A DNA stretch of 64,000 nucleotides from Streptomyces sp. Tu 3180. Lineage in GTDB: Bacteria > Actinomycetota > Actinomycetes > Streptomycetales > Streptomycetaceae. The translations under genes were made by a program, and so were the position numbers. Where the stretch lies: contig NZ_WOXS01000002.1 of the NCBI RefSeq assembly GCF_009852415.1, positions 7,108,001-7,172,000 on the forward strand, written 5' to 3'. Positions 24,500-32,209 of this stretch are shown in pieces. The notes below the pieces were generated by a model that saw nothing but the letters and a program-made list of their open reading frames with translations, made no database searches and had not been told where the DNA came from. Position 1 is the first letter of the stretch. Each line of letters begins with the position of its first letter.

Positions 24500-24958
24500 T
24501 CAGGGGTTCACCCAGGCCTTCGGGGCGTCGGTCAGCGCGACCACGTCGGCGGGCAGCCGGGCCGACGCGACATCGGCGAGCGACACGCCCTCGAGGATCT
24601 CGCGCACGTTGGACCGCAGCGCGATCCACAGGGGGAGCAGCGACTCGGCGGGGCCGGTGTAGGACAGGTCCGGCGGGCGGACCCCGCGCACCGAGACCAG
24701 CGGCCCGTCCACGGTGCGGATGACGTCGGCGATGCTGATGGACCCGGCGGGCTTGGCCAGCCGGTAGCCGCCGTTGCCGCCGCGCTGGCTGAGCACGAGA
24801 CCGCCCCGGCGCATGTCGTTCAGGATGCTCTCGAGGAACTTGTGCGGGATGTCCTGGGCGTCGGCGATGGCCTCGGCCTTCAGCGGCCCGTCGTCCCGTG
24901 ACGCGGCGAGTTGCAGCGCGGCACGTACCGCGTAGTCCGCCCTGGCTGAGATCCGCAT
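24500..24958 (-). CDS. Rrf2-family regulator without cysteines (CymR-like)
   Basis: 152 residues from MRISARADYAVRAALQLA, the usual Rrf2 start. The winged helix includes KAEAIADAQDIPHKFLESILNDMRRGGLVLSQRGGNGGYRLAKP, clearly in register with CymR/IscR. There is not one cysteine, so it cannot bind an iron-sulfur cluster as IscR, NsrR or RsrR do; this is the pattern of CymR, the cysteine-metabolism repressor of Bacillus. It lies among sulfur genes and 95 bases upstream of a dyad that recurs at two other sulfur loci, so it is the leading candidate to bind that dyad. That assignment is inference. Confidence 0.85.
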   Translation of the reverse strand: MRISARADYAVRAALQLAASRDDGPLKAEAIADAQDIPHKFLESILNDMRRGGLVLSQRGGNGGYRLAKPAGSISIADVIRTVDGPLVSVRGVRPPDLSYTGPAESLLPLWIALRSNVREILEGVSLADVASARLPADVVALTDAPKAWVNP

Positions 24959-25059
24959 GCGTCCATTATCCCGTACGGCTCCGGCCGGCATCCGCCGCGG
25001 CGCAGGTCACGGGTGCGGGGATGCCGCGGAATCGGTTCCCGGGCGTCACCGCCTCCGGG

Positions 25060-26289
25060 TCAGGCGGGCAGGACGAACGGGGGGTGGGCGCCGTTGAGGA
25101 AGTAGTCCCCGACGTCGCGGAGCCGGTGGGCGACGGGCTCGTACAGGGTGTGGGTCCGGGCGTTGCGCCAGAAGCGGTCCAGGCCCAGCCGTGTGGAGGT
25201 GGAGCGGGGACCGATGATGTCGAGGGCGCGGGTGGTGGACTCCTGCGCGGCTCGGGAGGCGGCGGCTTCGGCCATGGCCACGAGGGCGGAGGCGTCCGCG
25301 TACTCGTCGTAGGTGAGGTCCTCGCCGAGCGCCAGCGCGCCCTGCACGGCTTCCGTCGCCTGATCGGCGAGTGCGGACGCGGAGCGGGTGAGGACGGTGA
25401 GTTCCCCGTAGGCGGTCAGCAGCTGCGGGTCGCGGGGAGTGCCGGCCGGCCGGGCGGGGTGCCAGGGGGCGTGGCCCGCCCTGCTGTACTCACGGGCTTC
25501 GGCGAGCGCTCCCTCGGCCATGCCGAGGAGGAGCTGGACGGAGACGAGGTGCCCGAACGGCAACGCCAGGGCGGCCCGGGGCGACAGGAAGTCCTCGTCC
25601 GCGGACAGGGAGCCGAGCACGTCGTCGTCGGCGACCGGTACGTCGTCGAACTCCACGCTGCCGCCGCCCGCGAGCCGTTGGCCGAAGGTGTCGGCGTCGT
25701 CGTCGATCCGGACGCCGCGACGGGTGGGGTCCACCACGACGGCGAGGGGTTCACCCGTGTCCTCCCGCACGGCGCGCACGGCGAGGCGGTCGGCGACCAG
25801 GACCCCGGTGGTGTAGCTCTGCCGGCCGTCGAGCACCAGGCCGCGGGAGGTCCTGGCCAGCCTCAGAGGGGGCTCCCGGAGGGCGAAACCGCCACCCCAG
25901 CACCACTCCTCGGCCGCGGACCGCTCCTCGGTCCGTGCGGCGAGGGCGGGCCCGGCGAAGAACCGGGCGCTCCACGACAGGAAGTAGTGACAGCCGAGCA
26001 GTTGCCCGATCGCGCCGTCGGCCGTGGCGATCTCCCGGACGACGGCGTAGGCCGTGGGCCAGTCCGCGCCGCCTCCCCCGGATCCGGCCGGCACCAGGAG
26101 CGTCAGCAGTCCCGCCTCGCGCAACCGGGACACCTCGTCGGCCGGGGCCTTGCCCGCCTGCTCCCTGGCCACCGCGTCCGTGGCCAGGTCGTCCCCCGCC
26201 TCGCGGGCCACGCGCAGCCAGTGCGCGCGGCCGGGTCCGGTGCGGTCGGGCGGCGAGGTGGGGTGGGACGGCGCGGTGGCAAGGCCCAT
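25060..26289 (-). CDS. Acyl-CoA dehydrogenase-fold flavoenzyme of the SfnB/DszC type
   Basis: 409 residues from the ATG at 26289. Family marks are the N-terminal helical ARE-A-GDDLATDAVAREQAGKAP, the middle beta-domain SYTTGVLVADRLAV and FDDVPVADDDVLG, and the C-terminal RALDIIGPRSTSTRLGLDRFWRNARTHTLYEP. This branch includes SfnB and DszC, FMNH2-using oxygenases in sulfur-compound use, and not fatty acid oxidation enzymes. The gene is preceded, after a 506-base untranslated stretch, by a leader peptide and an operator shared with other sulfur genes. Probable role: oxidation of an organosulfur compound or sulfone. Confidence 0.85.
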   Translation of the reverse strand: MGLATAPSHPTSPPDRTGPGRAHWLRVAREAGDDLATDAVAREQAGKAPADEVSRLREAGLLTLLVPAGSGGGGADWPTAYAVVREIATADGAIGQLLGCHYFLSWSARFFAGPALAARTEERSAAEEWCWGGGFALREPPLRLARTSRGLVLDGRQSYTTGVLVADRLAVRAVREDTGEPLAVVVDPTRRGVRIDDDADTFGQRLAGGGSVEFDDVPVADDDVLGSLSADEDFLSPRAALALPFGHLVSVQLLLGMAEGALAEAREYSRAGHAPWHPARPAGTPRDPQLLTAYGELTVLTRSASALADQATEAVQGALALGEDLTYDEYADASALVAMAEAAASRAAQESTTRALDIIGPRSTSTRLGLDRFWRNARTHTLYEPVAHRLRDVGDYFLNGAHPPFVLPA

Positions 26290-26795
26290 GGAAGTGGTCT
26301 CCTCGAGGTCGGCCGCGGAGTGCGGCGTCGGGGCTCTCCTGGTCGGGCGCGTCCGTGCGGCCCGTGCGCCGAACGGTGGCGATCGGGTGCCGGTGGGCCT
26401 CGCCCGGTCCGCGGTGCGGGCGGGCGAGGGGGACGTCCGCGGTGCGGCCGTCGCCGACGTGGTCGTGGCCCCGGACGGCGGCCGCCGGCCGCTCGTGTGG
26501 ACGCGGGTGGCGGGGAGGCGGAACGAAACGTGCCGGCACCTCCGGCGCCAGCCGGACGGGTCCGGGTCCGTCCGCCCCGGCGGCGTGGCGTGCGGCGCCG
26601 CCCGCCGGGTGAAGGCGGGGCGCGCCGGGACGTGACCGGTCGTTCGGAGCGGCCCGGGCCGCAAGTGCCGTGGTCATGGGGGGTGTCCCTCGGGAGGGTG
26701 TCGGTCCGTCAGGCGCGGTGGGCGGATCCGCCCGACCGCCCGGGAAGGGAGGGCGGAGCGACACGGGCGAACGCGCGGGCCGTGTGCCTCACGGC
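26290..26795 (-). other. 506-base region between leader peptide and SfnB-like gene, no supported gene
   Basis: A frame opens at an ATG at 26677 (GAGGGA upstream) and runs without a stop past 26289, but its translation is proline/arginine/histidine-rich and runs out of phase into the flavoenzyme gene, so I do not call it. The region may be an unusually long attenuator leader or the residue of a lost gene. Confidence 0.4.
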
Positions 26796-26897
26796 TCACG
26801 CCTGACGGCGGGCGGCGCCGGCGACGTGACCGAAGTCGACATGCCGGCGGCGAACGAGTCGTTGCTTCCCGGGGGACATGTTCATCATGCTGCGCAT
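26796..26897 (-). CDS. Leader peptide with RRRHVDF motif upstream of the SfnB-like gene
   Basis: Up to 33 residues; four in-frame ATGs (26897, 26888, 26885, 26879) could start it. The core is RLVRRRHVDFGHV followed by AGAARRQA. It corresponds to the RRHIDL leader peptides elsewhere in this window but lacks a cysteine, so if it acts in attenuation the sensed codons are others, or it has decayed. The shared operator lies 24 bases further upstream. Confidence 0.55.
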   Translation of the reverse strand: MRSMMNMSPGKQRLVRRRHVDFGHVAGAARRQA

Positions 26898-26920
26898 TTC
26901 TGCTGTACACAGTCAAGGTT

Positions 26921-26950
26921 TCCCTAGTAATTCGATAGGAAAAGTAGGGA
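26921..26950. promoter_or_regulatory. Candidate Rrf2 operator at the SfnB-like locus
   Basis: Plus strand: TCCCTA-N9-TAGGAA (26921-26941) then AAGTAGGGA, ending at 26950. It is identical in half-sites, spacing and third half-site to the element at 24376-24405 but in opposite orientation relative to its leader peptide. It nearly touches the stop codon (26956) of the upstream flavoprotein gene. Confidence 0.65.
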
Positions 26951-26955
26951 AGTTC

Positions 26956-28932
26956 TTACACTCTGAGAGGCCGCCCGTCCCCGGGAGGCGTCGCCGTCCC
27001 GGTCCCGACGGCGCTCAGGGCGCGCAGGAGCCCGCGGGCCACCGCGTCGTTCTGGCGGAAGGCCGGGGCGTCGGTGCGCGGGCGGGCGAAGGCGGCGACG
27101 GCCCGGCTGTTGGTGGGGGCGCCGAGGGCGATGCGGCGGGGGTGGGGGCCGCCCAGGGCGGGGTCGACGAGGTGGCCGTCGGCGGGGGAGACGGTCAGGA
27201 GACCGGAGCGGTGGGTGTGGGCGGGGTCGGCGATGACCTCCTCGGCGAGCGCGCCCTCCCGGTACAGGCCGCGCAGGAGCGGGTCCTCGGTGCGGGCCAG
27301 GGAAGGACCGGGCAGGTACGCCTCGATCAGGGCCGTGGCGTGGACGGTGCGGCGGGGGACGGTGGGGCTGGTCGCGGTGAACGTGCCCGTGGCTTCGTCG
27401 GTGCCGATCCGGATGCCGGCGCCGACGAAGCGGACGACGCCGGCCCGTGACAGCGCGAGGAGCTGGCGCAGACGGAAGCCGGGCGGGCCGGAGGCGAGGA
27501 AGCTGAAGAAGCCGTGCCACCAGCCGTCGAGGTCGTCGGCGACGGAGCGGGCGGTGAGACGACCGGAGGCGACGAGGCGGGGCAGCTGGCCGTAGACGGA
27601 GAGCAGGGCGAGGAACGCGCCGAGGTCGGCGCTGAACCCCGGGTCCTCGCGGCGGGCGACGTCCTGGGCGATGTGGTCGAGCAGGTGGTCCCGGAAGGCG
27701 TCCGGTGTGGGGAAGGACAGGCCGTCCAGCGGGCGGTCGAGGGCCTCGAGGTCCAGTCGGTCCGCCGGGTCGGGCACGGCCTCGGTGACGAGGGCGGCCA
27801 TGTCGTCCGAGTACCAGTCGAGGCGGTCGTAGGCGGCGGCGAAGTCGGACCAGGCCAGGGCCGTGCGGTCGGGGTGCGCGTGGAACAGCTCGTGGTAGTG
27901 GCCGAATCCGATCTCCTTGGCCATCAGCGGCCACACGTCGCGGCGCAGGTCCAGCGGGCGGGCCCCGGCGAGCAGGGCGTCGACCGCTTCGGGCCCGAAG
28001 TGGCGCGGCAGGGCGGGCCGGGGACCCCGGAGCCGGTAGCGGGTCTTGGAGTGGTACGGCACCCCGCGCCGCGACCCGACGTGCAGGACGGGCTCACGGC
28101 CGGACGGGAGGTAGGTGAGCGTGCCGTCGGCCTCGGTGCGGTACGTGCCGCCGCGACCCTCGGTGAGCAGCACCATCAGGTCGATGAAGGCCAGCCCGAA
28201 GCCGCGCACGACGACCTGTTCGCCGGGGCGCAGCCCGGACAGGTCGGCGTCGGCGGAGAACTCGGGCGGGAGGTGGAAGCGGCCGTGGCGGCGGGCGAAC
28301 GCGGCGTGGTCGCGGTGCTCGGCGGCGGGGGTGGAGCCGATGTGCCCCTGGGCGAGGACCACCAGGTCGGCGGTGAGCGGGGTGGGGCGGCCGGCCAGGT
28401 GCACCCGCTGCGGACCGTCCGGGGGGCCGGTGACGGCGGTCGCGGTGGCGCGGTGCCACTCGACGGTGACGGAGGGCGGCAGTTCGGCCAGCACCCGGCG
28501 GAACACCCAGTCCAGGTAGGCGCTCTGGGCGCGGCGGGTGGGGAAGTCGGTCCCGCTCAGGGTGCGCAGTTCGGCGAGTACGCGGGGGTCGGCGGGCTCG
28601 GCGAACGGCGCGTGGCGCGGGCCCCGGCCGGAGAACTGGGCGGCCCACTCGGCCAGGGAAGGACCCGGCCGCACCGGGCCCTCGATCGTGGCGGACTCGT
28701 CGGTGAACATGGTGACGTCCTCGGCCATGGAGTTCATCCGCAGCAGCGGTGACTGCTCGTGCCGCCAGACCCGGCCCGGGCCGGGCGGGTGCGGGTCCAC
28801 CAGGTGGATGTGCAACCGGTGGGCGTCGTCCCACAGTTCGGGGGCGTTGGCCGCCATGCGCTCCAGCAGGCCGGTGGCCCGCGGGCCCGCACCGACGACG
28901 ACCAGGACGGCCGTGGAGGGGGTGCCGCTCAC
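26956..28932 (-). CDS. FAD/NAD(P)-binding protein
   Basis: 658 residues ending in TAA, a rare stop for such DNA. The N-terminus AVLVVVGAGPRATGLLERM is a Rossmann FAD-binding loop, followed by LLRMNSMAEDVTMFTD, DLVVLAQGHIG and GEQVVVRGFGLAFIDLMVLLTEGRGG, features of a large FAD-NAD(P)-binding family related to N-hydroxylating and Baeyer-Villiger-type flavoproteins but without an assigned reaction. Its start overlaps the ABC permease stop by four bases, so it is co-translated with an amino-acid-type transporter. Probable role: oxidation or reduction of the imported sulfur compound. Confidence 0.82.
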   Translation of the reverse strand: MSGTPSTAVLVVVGAGPRATGLLERMAANAPELWDDAHRLHIHLVDPHPPGPGRVWRHEQSPLLRMNSMAEDVTMFTDESATIEGPVRPGPSLAEWAAQFSGRGPRHAPFAEPADPRVLAELRTLSGTDFPTRRAQSAYLDWVFRRVLAELPPSVTVEWHRATATAVTGPPDGPQRVHLAGRPTPLTADLVVLAQGHIGSTPAAEHRDHAAFARRHGRFHLPPEFSADADLSGLRPGEQVVVRGFGLAFIDLMVLLTEGRGGTYRTEADGTLTYLPSGREPVLHVGSRRGVPYHSKTRYRLRGPRPALPRHFGPEAVDALLAGARPLDLRRDVWPLMAKEIGFGHYHELFHAHPDRTALAWSDFAAAYDRLDWYSDDMAALVTEAVPDPADRLDLEALDRPLDGLSFPTPDAFRDHLLDHIAQDVARREDPGFSADLGAFLALLSVYGQLPRLVASGRLTARSVADDLDGWWHGFFSFLASGPPGFRLRQLLALSRAGVVRFVGAGIRIGTDEATGTFTATSPTVPRRTVHATALIEAYLPGPSLARTEDPLLRGLYREGALAEEVIADPAHTHRSGLLTVSPADGHLVDPALGGPHPRRIALGAPTNSRAVAAFARPRTDAPAFRQNDAVARGLLRALSAVGTGTATPPGDGRPLRV

Positions 28933-29936
28933 CGGTCACCGCCGGTCGCGGGGCGGGCGTCGGGGGCCGTCGCCGCGCTCAGCCGGGTGCGTGCGGCGGA
29001 GAGCCGGCCGCGCAGCCGCTGCAGCGGGGTGGGCGGGAGCGTGCGGGAGTCGCCGCGGGCGTAGTACCGCTCGACGTAGTACTGACCCGCGCTGAGCACG
29101 CTGGTGACCGCGACGTACCAGAGCGTGGCGACCATCAGCAACGGAATGACCTGGTAGGTCTGGTTGTAGATCAGCTGCACCGAGTACAGCAGGTCGTGCA
29201 CGGCCAGCACGCTGACGATGCTGGTGCCCTTGAGGGTGCCGATCAGCATGTTCCCGGCGGTCGGCACGATGGAGCGCATCGCCTGCGGGATGACGACGCG
29301 GCGCAGGGTGCGGCGTCCGCTCAGGCCGAGCGCCTGGGCCGCCTCGGTCTGACCGGGGTCGACGGAGAGGATGCCGCCGCGCACCACCTCGGCGGCGTAG
29401 GCACTCTCGTGCAGGGTCAGGCCGATGACGGCGGTGAGGGTGGGGCCGAGCAGGTTGACCGTCTCGACGGTGACGAACTCCGGTCCGAACGGGACGCCGA
29501 GCCCGAGTGCCGGGTACAGGGCGCCGATGTTGAACCAGAACAGCAGCTGCACCAGCAGCGGTGTGGACCGGAAGATCCACACGTAGCCCCAGCTCAGCGT
29601 GCGCAGCACCGGATTGCCCGACAGCCGCATCACCGCCAGCACGGTGCCGAGCAGGAAACCGAGCACCATCACCGCACCGGTCAGCCACAGGGTGAGCAGC
29701 AGCCCGTCGAGGACGGCGGCGGTGGTGAAGTGGCGCCCCACCACGTCCCACCGGAAAGCCCGGTTGTGGACGACGGAGTTGAGCACCATCGCGAACACCA
29801 GCAGTGCGGCGGCAGCGGTGGCCCAGCGGCCGATGTGCCGGCGCGGCACGATCCGCGGCAGGTCGGGGTCGGTGGTGTCCGCGCGCTCCGGGAGTTTCCC
29901 GGCGGGGGCGGACGTGACGTCGGAAGGCATGACCAT
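28929..29936 (-). CDS. Amino-acid ABC transporter permease (polar amino acid/cystine type)
   Basis: 335 residues from ATG at 29936 (a second ATG at 29930 is possible). Several membrane spans are evident; GLLLTLWLTGAVMVLGFLLG is the first core helix and EAAQALGLSGRRTLRRVVIPQAMR is the EAA loop that contacts the ATPase. It is a close paralogue of the permease at 33200: both end in the same YYVERYYARG-type sequence and both have a PPTPLQR tail. With no ATPase beside it, it likely uses the one encoded at 34228. It heads a two-gene operon with the flavoprotein and is divergent from the monooxygenase operon. Confidence 0.9.
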   Translation of the reverse strand: MVMPSDVTSAPAGKLPERADTTDPDLPRIVPRRHIGRWATAAAALLVFAMVLNSVVHNRAFRWDVVGRHFTTAAVLDGLLLTLWLTGAVMVLGFLLGTVLAVMRLSGNPVLRTLSWGYVWIFRSTPLLVQLLFWFNIGALYPALGLGVPFGPEFVTVETVNLLGPTLTAVIGLTLHESAYAAEVVRGGILSVDPGQTEAAQALGLSGRRTLRRVVIPQAMRSIVPTAGNMLIGTLKGTSIVSVLAVHDLLYSVQLIYNQTYQVIPLLMVATLWYVAVTSVLSAGQYYVERYYARGDSRTLPPTPLQRLRGRLSAARTRLSAATAPDARPATGGDR

Positions 29937-30117
29937 CGGGAGGCTCTCCGGGGGAGGGAATCGCAGGCGTGGGTGACCATCCGGTGGCACCCGCGGGGAG
30001 CGCAGCGGCACAGGCGCTGCGCGGGGCGGTGCGGCCGGGGTGGGGCGTCGTCACGTGCGCCGCGTCCCTCAACGCGGCCGGAGGGGCTGCCGCGCGGGCG
30101 GAGCCGTTCCGTCGTCG

Positions 30118-30148
30118 ATCGTATGTGCCCACGGCGTGGATGTGTCAA
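30118..30148 (-). promoter_or_regulatory. Possible promoter for the permease-flavoprotein operon
   Basis: On the minus strand TTGACA (30143-30148) is followed after 19 bases by TACGAT (30118-30123). The -35 is perfect, the spacing a little long. It lies 180 bases upstream of the permease start, leaving an untranslated leader in which I find no RRHIDL-type peptide. Confidence 0.4.
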
Positions 30149-30222
30149 CAACGCGGAGGAGGCCCGGAGAAGACGGTCCGGCATCCGGGCGCTGCTTGAC
30201 GGGACGCGGGATGTCCTGCTCA

Positions 30223-30309
30223 ATGGTCCGCATGGATGCCCAGCAGCGCTTGGTCTCGCGCGACCACATCGACTTCGGTCGGGTGTGGTCCGCGGCGTGT
30301 TGCGCCTGA
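30223..30309 (+). CDS. Leader peptide SRDHIDF...CC upstream of the organosulfur operon
   Basis: 28 residues from ATG 30223, or 25 from ATG 30232. The peptide contains RLVSRDHIDFGRVW and ends SAACCA, with two consecutive cysteine codons just before the stop. This is the strongest cysteine-sensing design of the four leader ORFs: ribosomes short of charged cysteine tRNA would stall at the very end. The monooxygenase gene starts 239 bases downstream, with a hairpin at 30435-30457 between. No TYCCTA-N9-TAGGRA operator is present here. Confidence 0.7.
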   Translation: MVRMDAQQRLVSRDHIDFGRVWSAACCA

Positions 30310-30434
30310 CTCGGCAGCGGGCCGTCTGACCGGCCCTTCCCTCCTTCGGTGACCCCGTCGCGGGCCGAACCCTCCCCTTGCGCGCGCTGCCGCACCGCTG
30401 TTTCCCCCGACGCCCGGCGTCGTCACGCCTGTAC

Positions 30435-30457
30435 CGGACCGTCGATCTGACGGTCCG
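30435..30457 (+). terminator. Hairpin in the leader region of the organosulfur operon
   Basis: CGGACCGTC (30435-30443) and GACGGTCCG (30449-30457) form a perfect 9-bp stem with loop GATCT, between the leader peptide and the first structural gene. Candidate attenuator or antiterminator element. Confidence 0.5.
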
Positions 30458-30548
30458 TCACCACACCTCGCCTGTCACCGCACCGTTCGCGAGCACGGCC
30501 GTCGATCCGTGTCCGCGTGCCGCCGCATTCCCTGAAAGGCCATCACCC

Positions 30549-31676
30549 ATGCCCGTGGAGTTCCTCGGCATCGCCGCCACCAACGACGGCTCCGAAACCA
30601 CGCCCCGCTCCGGCGCCGCCTTCGACAAGGAGTACACGCTCCGTCTCGCCCGGGCCCACGAGGACCACGGCTGGGACCGGGTGCTGTTCGCCTACGGTTC
30701 CGGGTCGCCGGACCCCGCGCCGGCCGCCGCGTACGTCGCGAGCAGGCTGGACCGCCTGCAGATCCTGCTCGCCCACCGGCCCAACGTCTCGTACCCCACC
30801 TTCGCCGCGAAGACCTTCGCCACCCTCGACCGGATCAGCGAGGGCCGGCTGACCGTGCACTTCATCACCGGCGGCAACGACCACGAGCAGGCCCGCGAGG
30901 GCGACACCCTCCCCAAGGACGAGCGCTACGCCCGCACCCGCGAGTACATCCGGATCGTCAAGAAGATCTGGACCACCCACGAGCCCTTCGACCACGAGGG
31001 CGAGCACTACCGCTTCCACGACTTCGTCAGCGACGTCTTCCCGGTCCAACAGCCCCGCCCGCAGGTGTCGTTCGGCGGCTCGTCCCCCGCCGCGTACGAG
31101 GCCGGCGGCGCCGAGGCCGACATCTACTGCCTGTGGGGCGAGCCCCTGGCCAGGACCGCCGAGCAGATCGAGAACGTGAAGGCCGCCGCGAAGGCCGCGG
31201 GCCGCACCGACGTGCCCCGCATCCAGGTCGCCTTCCGCCCGATCATCGCCCCGACCGAGGAACTGGCCTGGGAGAAGGCCCACCGCACCCTCGGCGCCAT
31301 CCGGGAACGGCGCGAGGCGGGGCTCGTACGGCACCACCGCAGCGGCGCTCCGGAGAACACCGGTTCCCAGCGGCTGATCGCCATCGCCGAGGCGGGCGAG
31401 CGCTACGACCGCGCCCTGTGGACCCCGACCGCCGCCGCCACCGGCGGCGCGGGCAACTCCAACGCCCTGGTCGGCACCCCGGAGACGGTGGCCCGGGCGC
31501 TCCTCGACTACTACGACCTCGGCGTCGACATCCTCTCCGCCCGCGGCTACGACCTGCTGGACGACGCCGTCGACTTCGGCCGCCACGTGATCCCGATCGT
31601 CCGCGAGGAGGTCGCCAGGCGCGACGCCGAACGCCTGGCACGCGGTACGCGCAGCCTCGCGGCGGTGGGCGAATGA
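30549..31676 (+). CDS. LLM-class flavin-dependent monooxygenase, SsuD-like
   Basis: 375 residues starting MPVEFLGIAATND with GAAAGG upstream. The sequence follows alkanesulfonate monooxygenase SsuD and relatives: HEDHGWDRVLFAYGSGSPD, LLAHRPNVSYPTFAAKT, FITGGNDHEQAREGD with DERYARTREYI, and the C-terminal ALWTPTAAATGGAGNSNALVGTPE. Such enzymes use FMNH2 and oxygen to cleave C-S bonds, releasing sulfite. It is the first structural gene of the leader-controlled operon and overlaps the N-acetyltransferase gene as ATGA. Confidence 0.9.
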   Translation: MPVEFLGIAATNDGSETTPRSGAAFDKEYTLRLARAHEDHGWDRVLFAYGSGSPDPAPAAAYVASRLDRLQILLAHRPNVSYPTFAAKTFATLDRISEGRLTVHFITGGNDHEQAREGDTLPKDERYARTREYIRIVKKIWTTHEPFDHEGEHYRFHDFVSDVFPVQQPRPQVSFGGSSPAAYEAGGAEADIYCLWGEPLARTAEQIENVKAAAKAAGRTDVPRIQVAFRPIIAPTEELAWEKAHRTLGAIRERREAGLVRHHRSGAPENTGSQRLIAIAEAGERYDRALWTPTAAATGGAGNSNALVGTPETVARALLDYYDLGVDILSARGYDLLDDAVDFGRHVIPIVREEVARRDAERLARGTRSLAAVGE

Positions 31677-32209
31677 CGTCCGCGGCTCAAGCGCCGGGCA
31701 GGAAAACGGATCTGACGGTCGTTCACGTACCGGTGTCCGACCCGCGTGTGAGACCCCTGCTCCGCGAACTCGGCCACGAGTACTCCACGCGCTACGGCAA
31801 GGACGCACACGCCGAGATCTCCCGCTACCCCGACGAGGAGTTCACCCCGCGGTACGGCGGCCTGCTCCTGCTGCTGCTGGAGCGCGGCGAACCCGTCGCG
31901 GGCGGTGCCTTCCGCCGCTACGACGCGACCACGGCCGAGCTGAAACGGATCTGGACGCACTCCGCGCACCGGCGGCGCGGCCTCGCGCGACGCGTGGTCG
32001 CCGAGCTGGAGCGCGAGGCGAGCATCCGCGGCTACCGGCGGATCCACCTGACCACCGGTCCCCGCCAGCCGGAAGCCCGCGGCCTGTACCTGGCCACCGG
32101 GTACACCCCGCTGTTCGACACGCAGGCCGACCCGGAGTCCATCGGCCCGCTGCCGTTCGAGAAGCACCTCGCCGTCACGACGTCCACCGGAAAGGCCACC
32201 GACCTGTGA
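31673..32209 (+). CDS. GNAT-family N-acetyltransferase
   Basis: 178 residues. The acetyl-CoA binding loop is AELKRIWTHSAHRRRGLARRVVAELER (family R/Q-x-x-G-x-G/A pattern), followed by GYRRIHLTTGPRQPEARGLYLATGYTPL, the usual closing strands. In the Bacillus ytm operon the acetyltransferase SnaA N-acetylates S-alkylcysteines before oxidation; the same gene neighbourhood here makes that role plausible. Both ends overlap neighbours by four bases (ATGA and GTGA), so it is strictly coupled to the monooxygenase and the binding protein. Confidence 0.87.
   Translation: MTSAAQAPGRKTDLTVVHVPVSDPRVRPLLRELGHEYSTRYGKDAHAEISRYPDEEFTPRYGGLLLLLLERGEPVAGGAFRRYDATTAELKRIWTHSAHRRRGLARRVVAELEREASIRGYRRIHLTTGPRQPEARGLYLATGYTPLFDTQADPESIGPLPFEKHLAVTTSTGKATDL

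Noticed and set aside
26054..26635. A plus-strand frame covering the start of the SfnB-like gene and the gap upstream
   Set aside because: Most of it is antisense to the flavoenzyme; the remaining part has no recognisable family or start.
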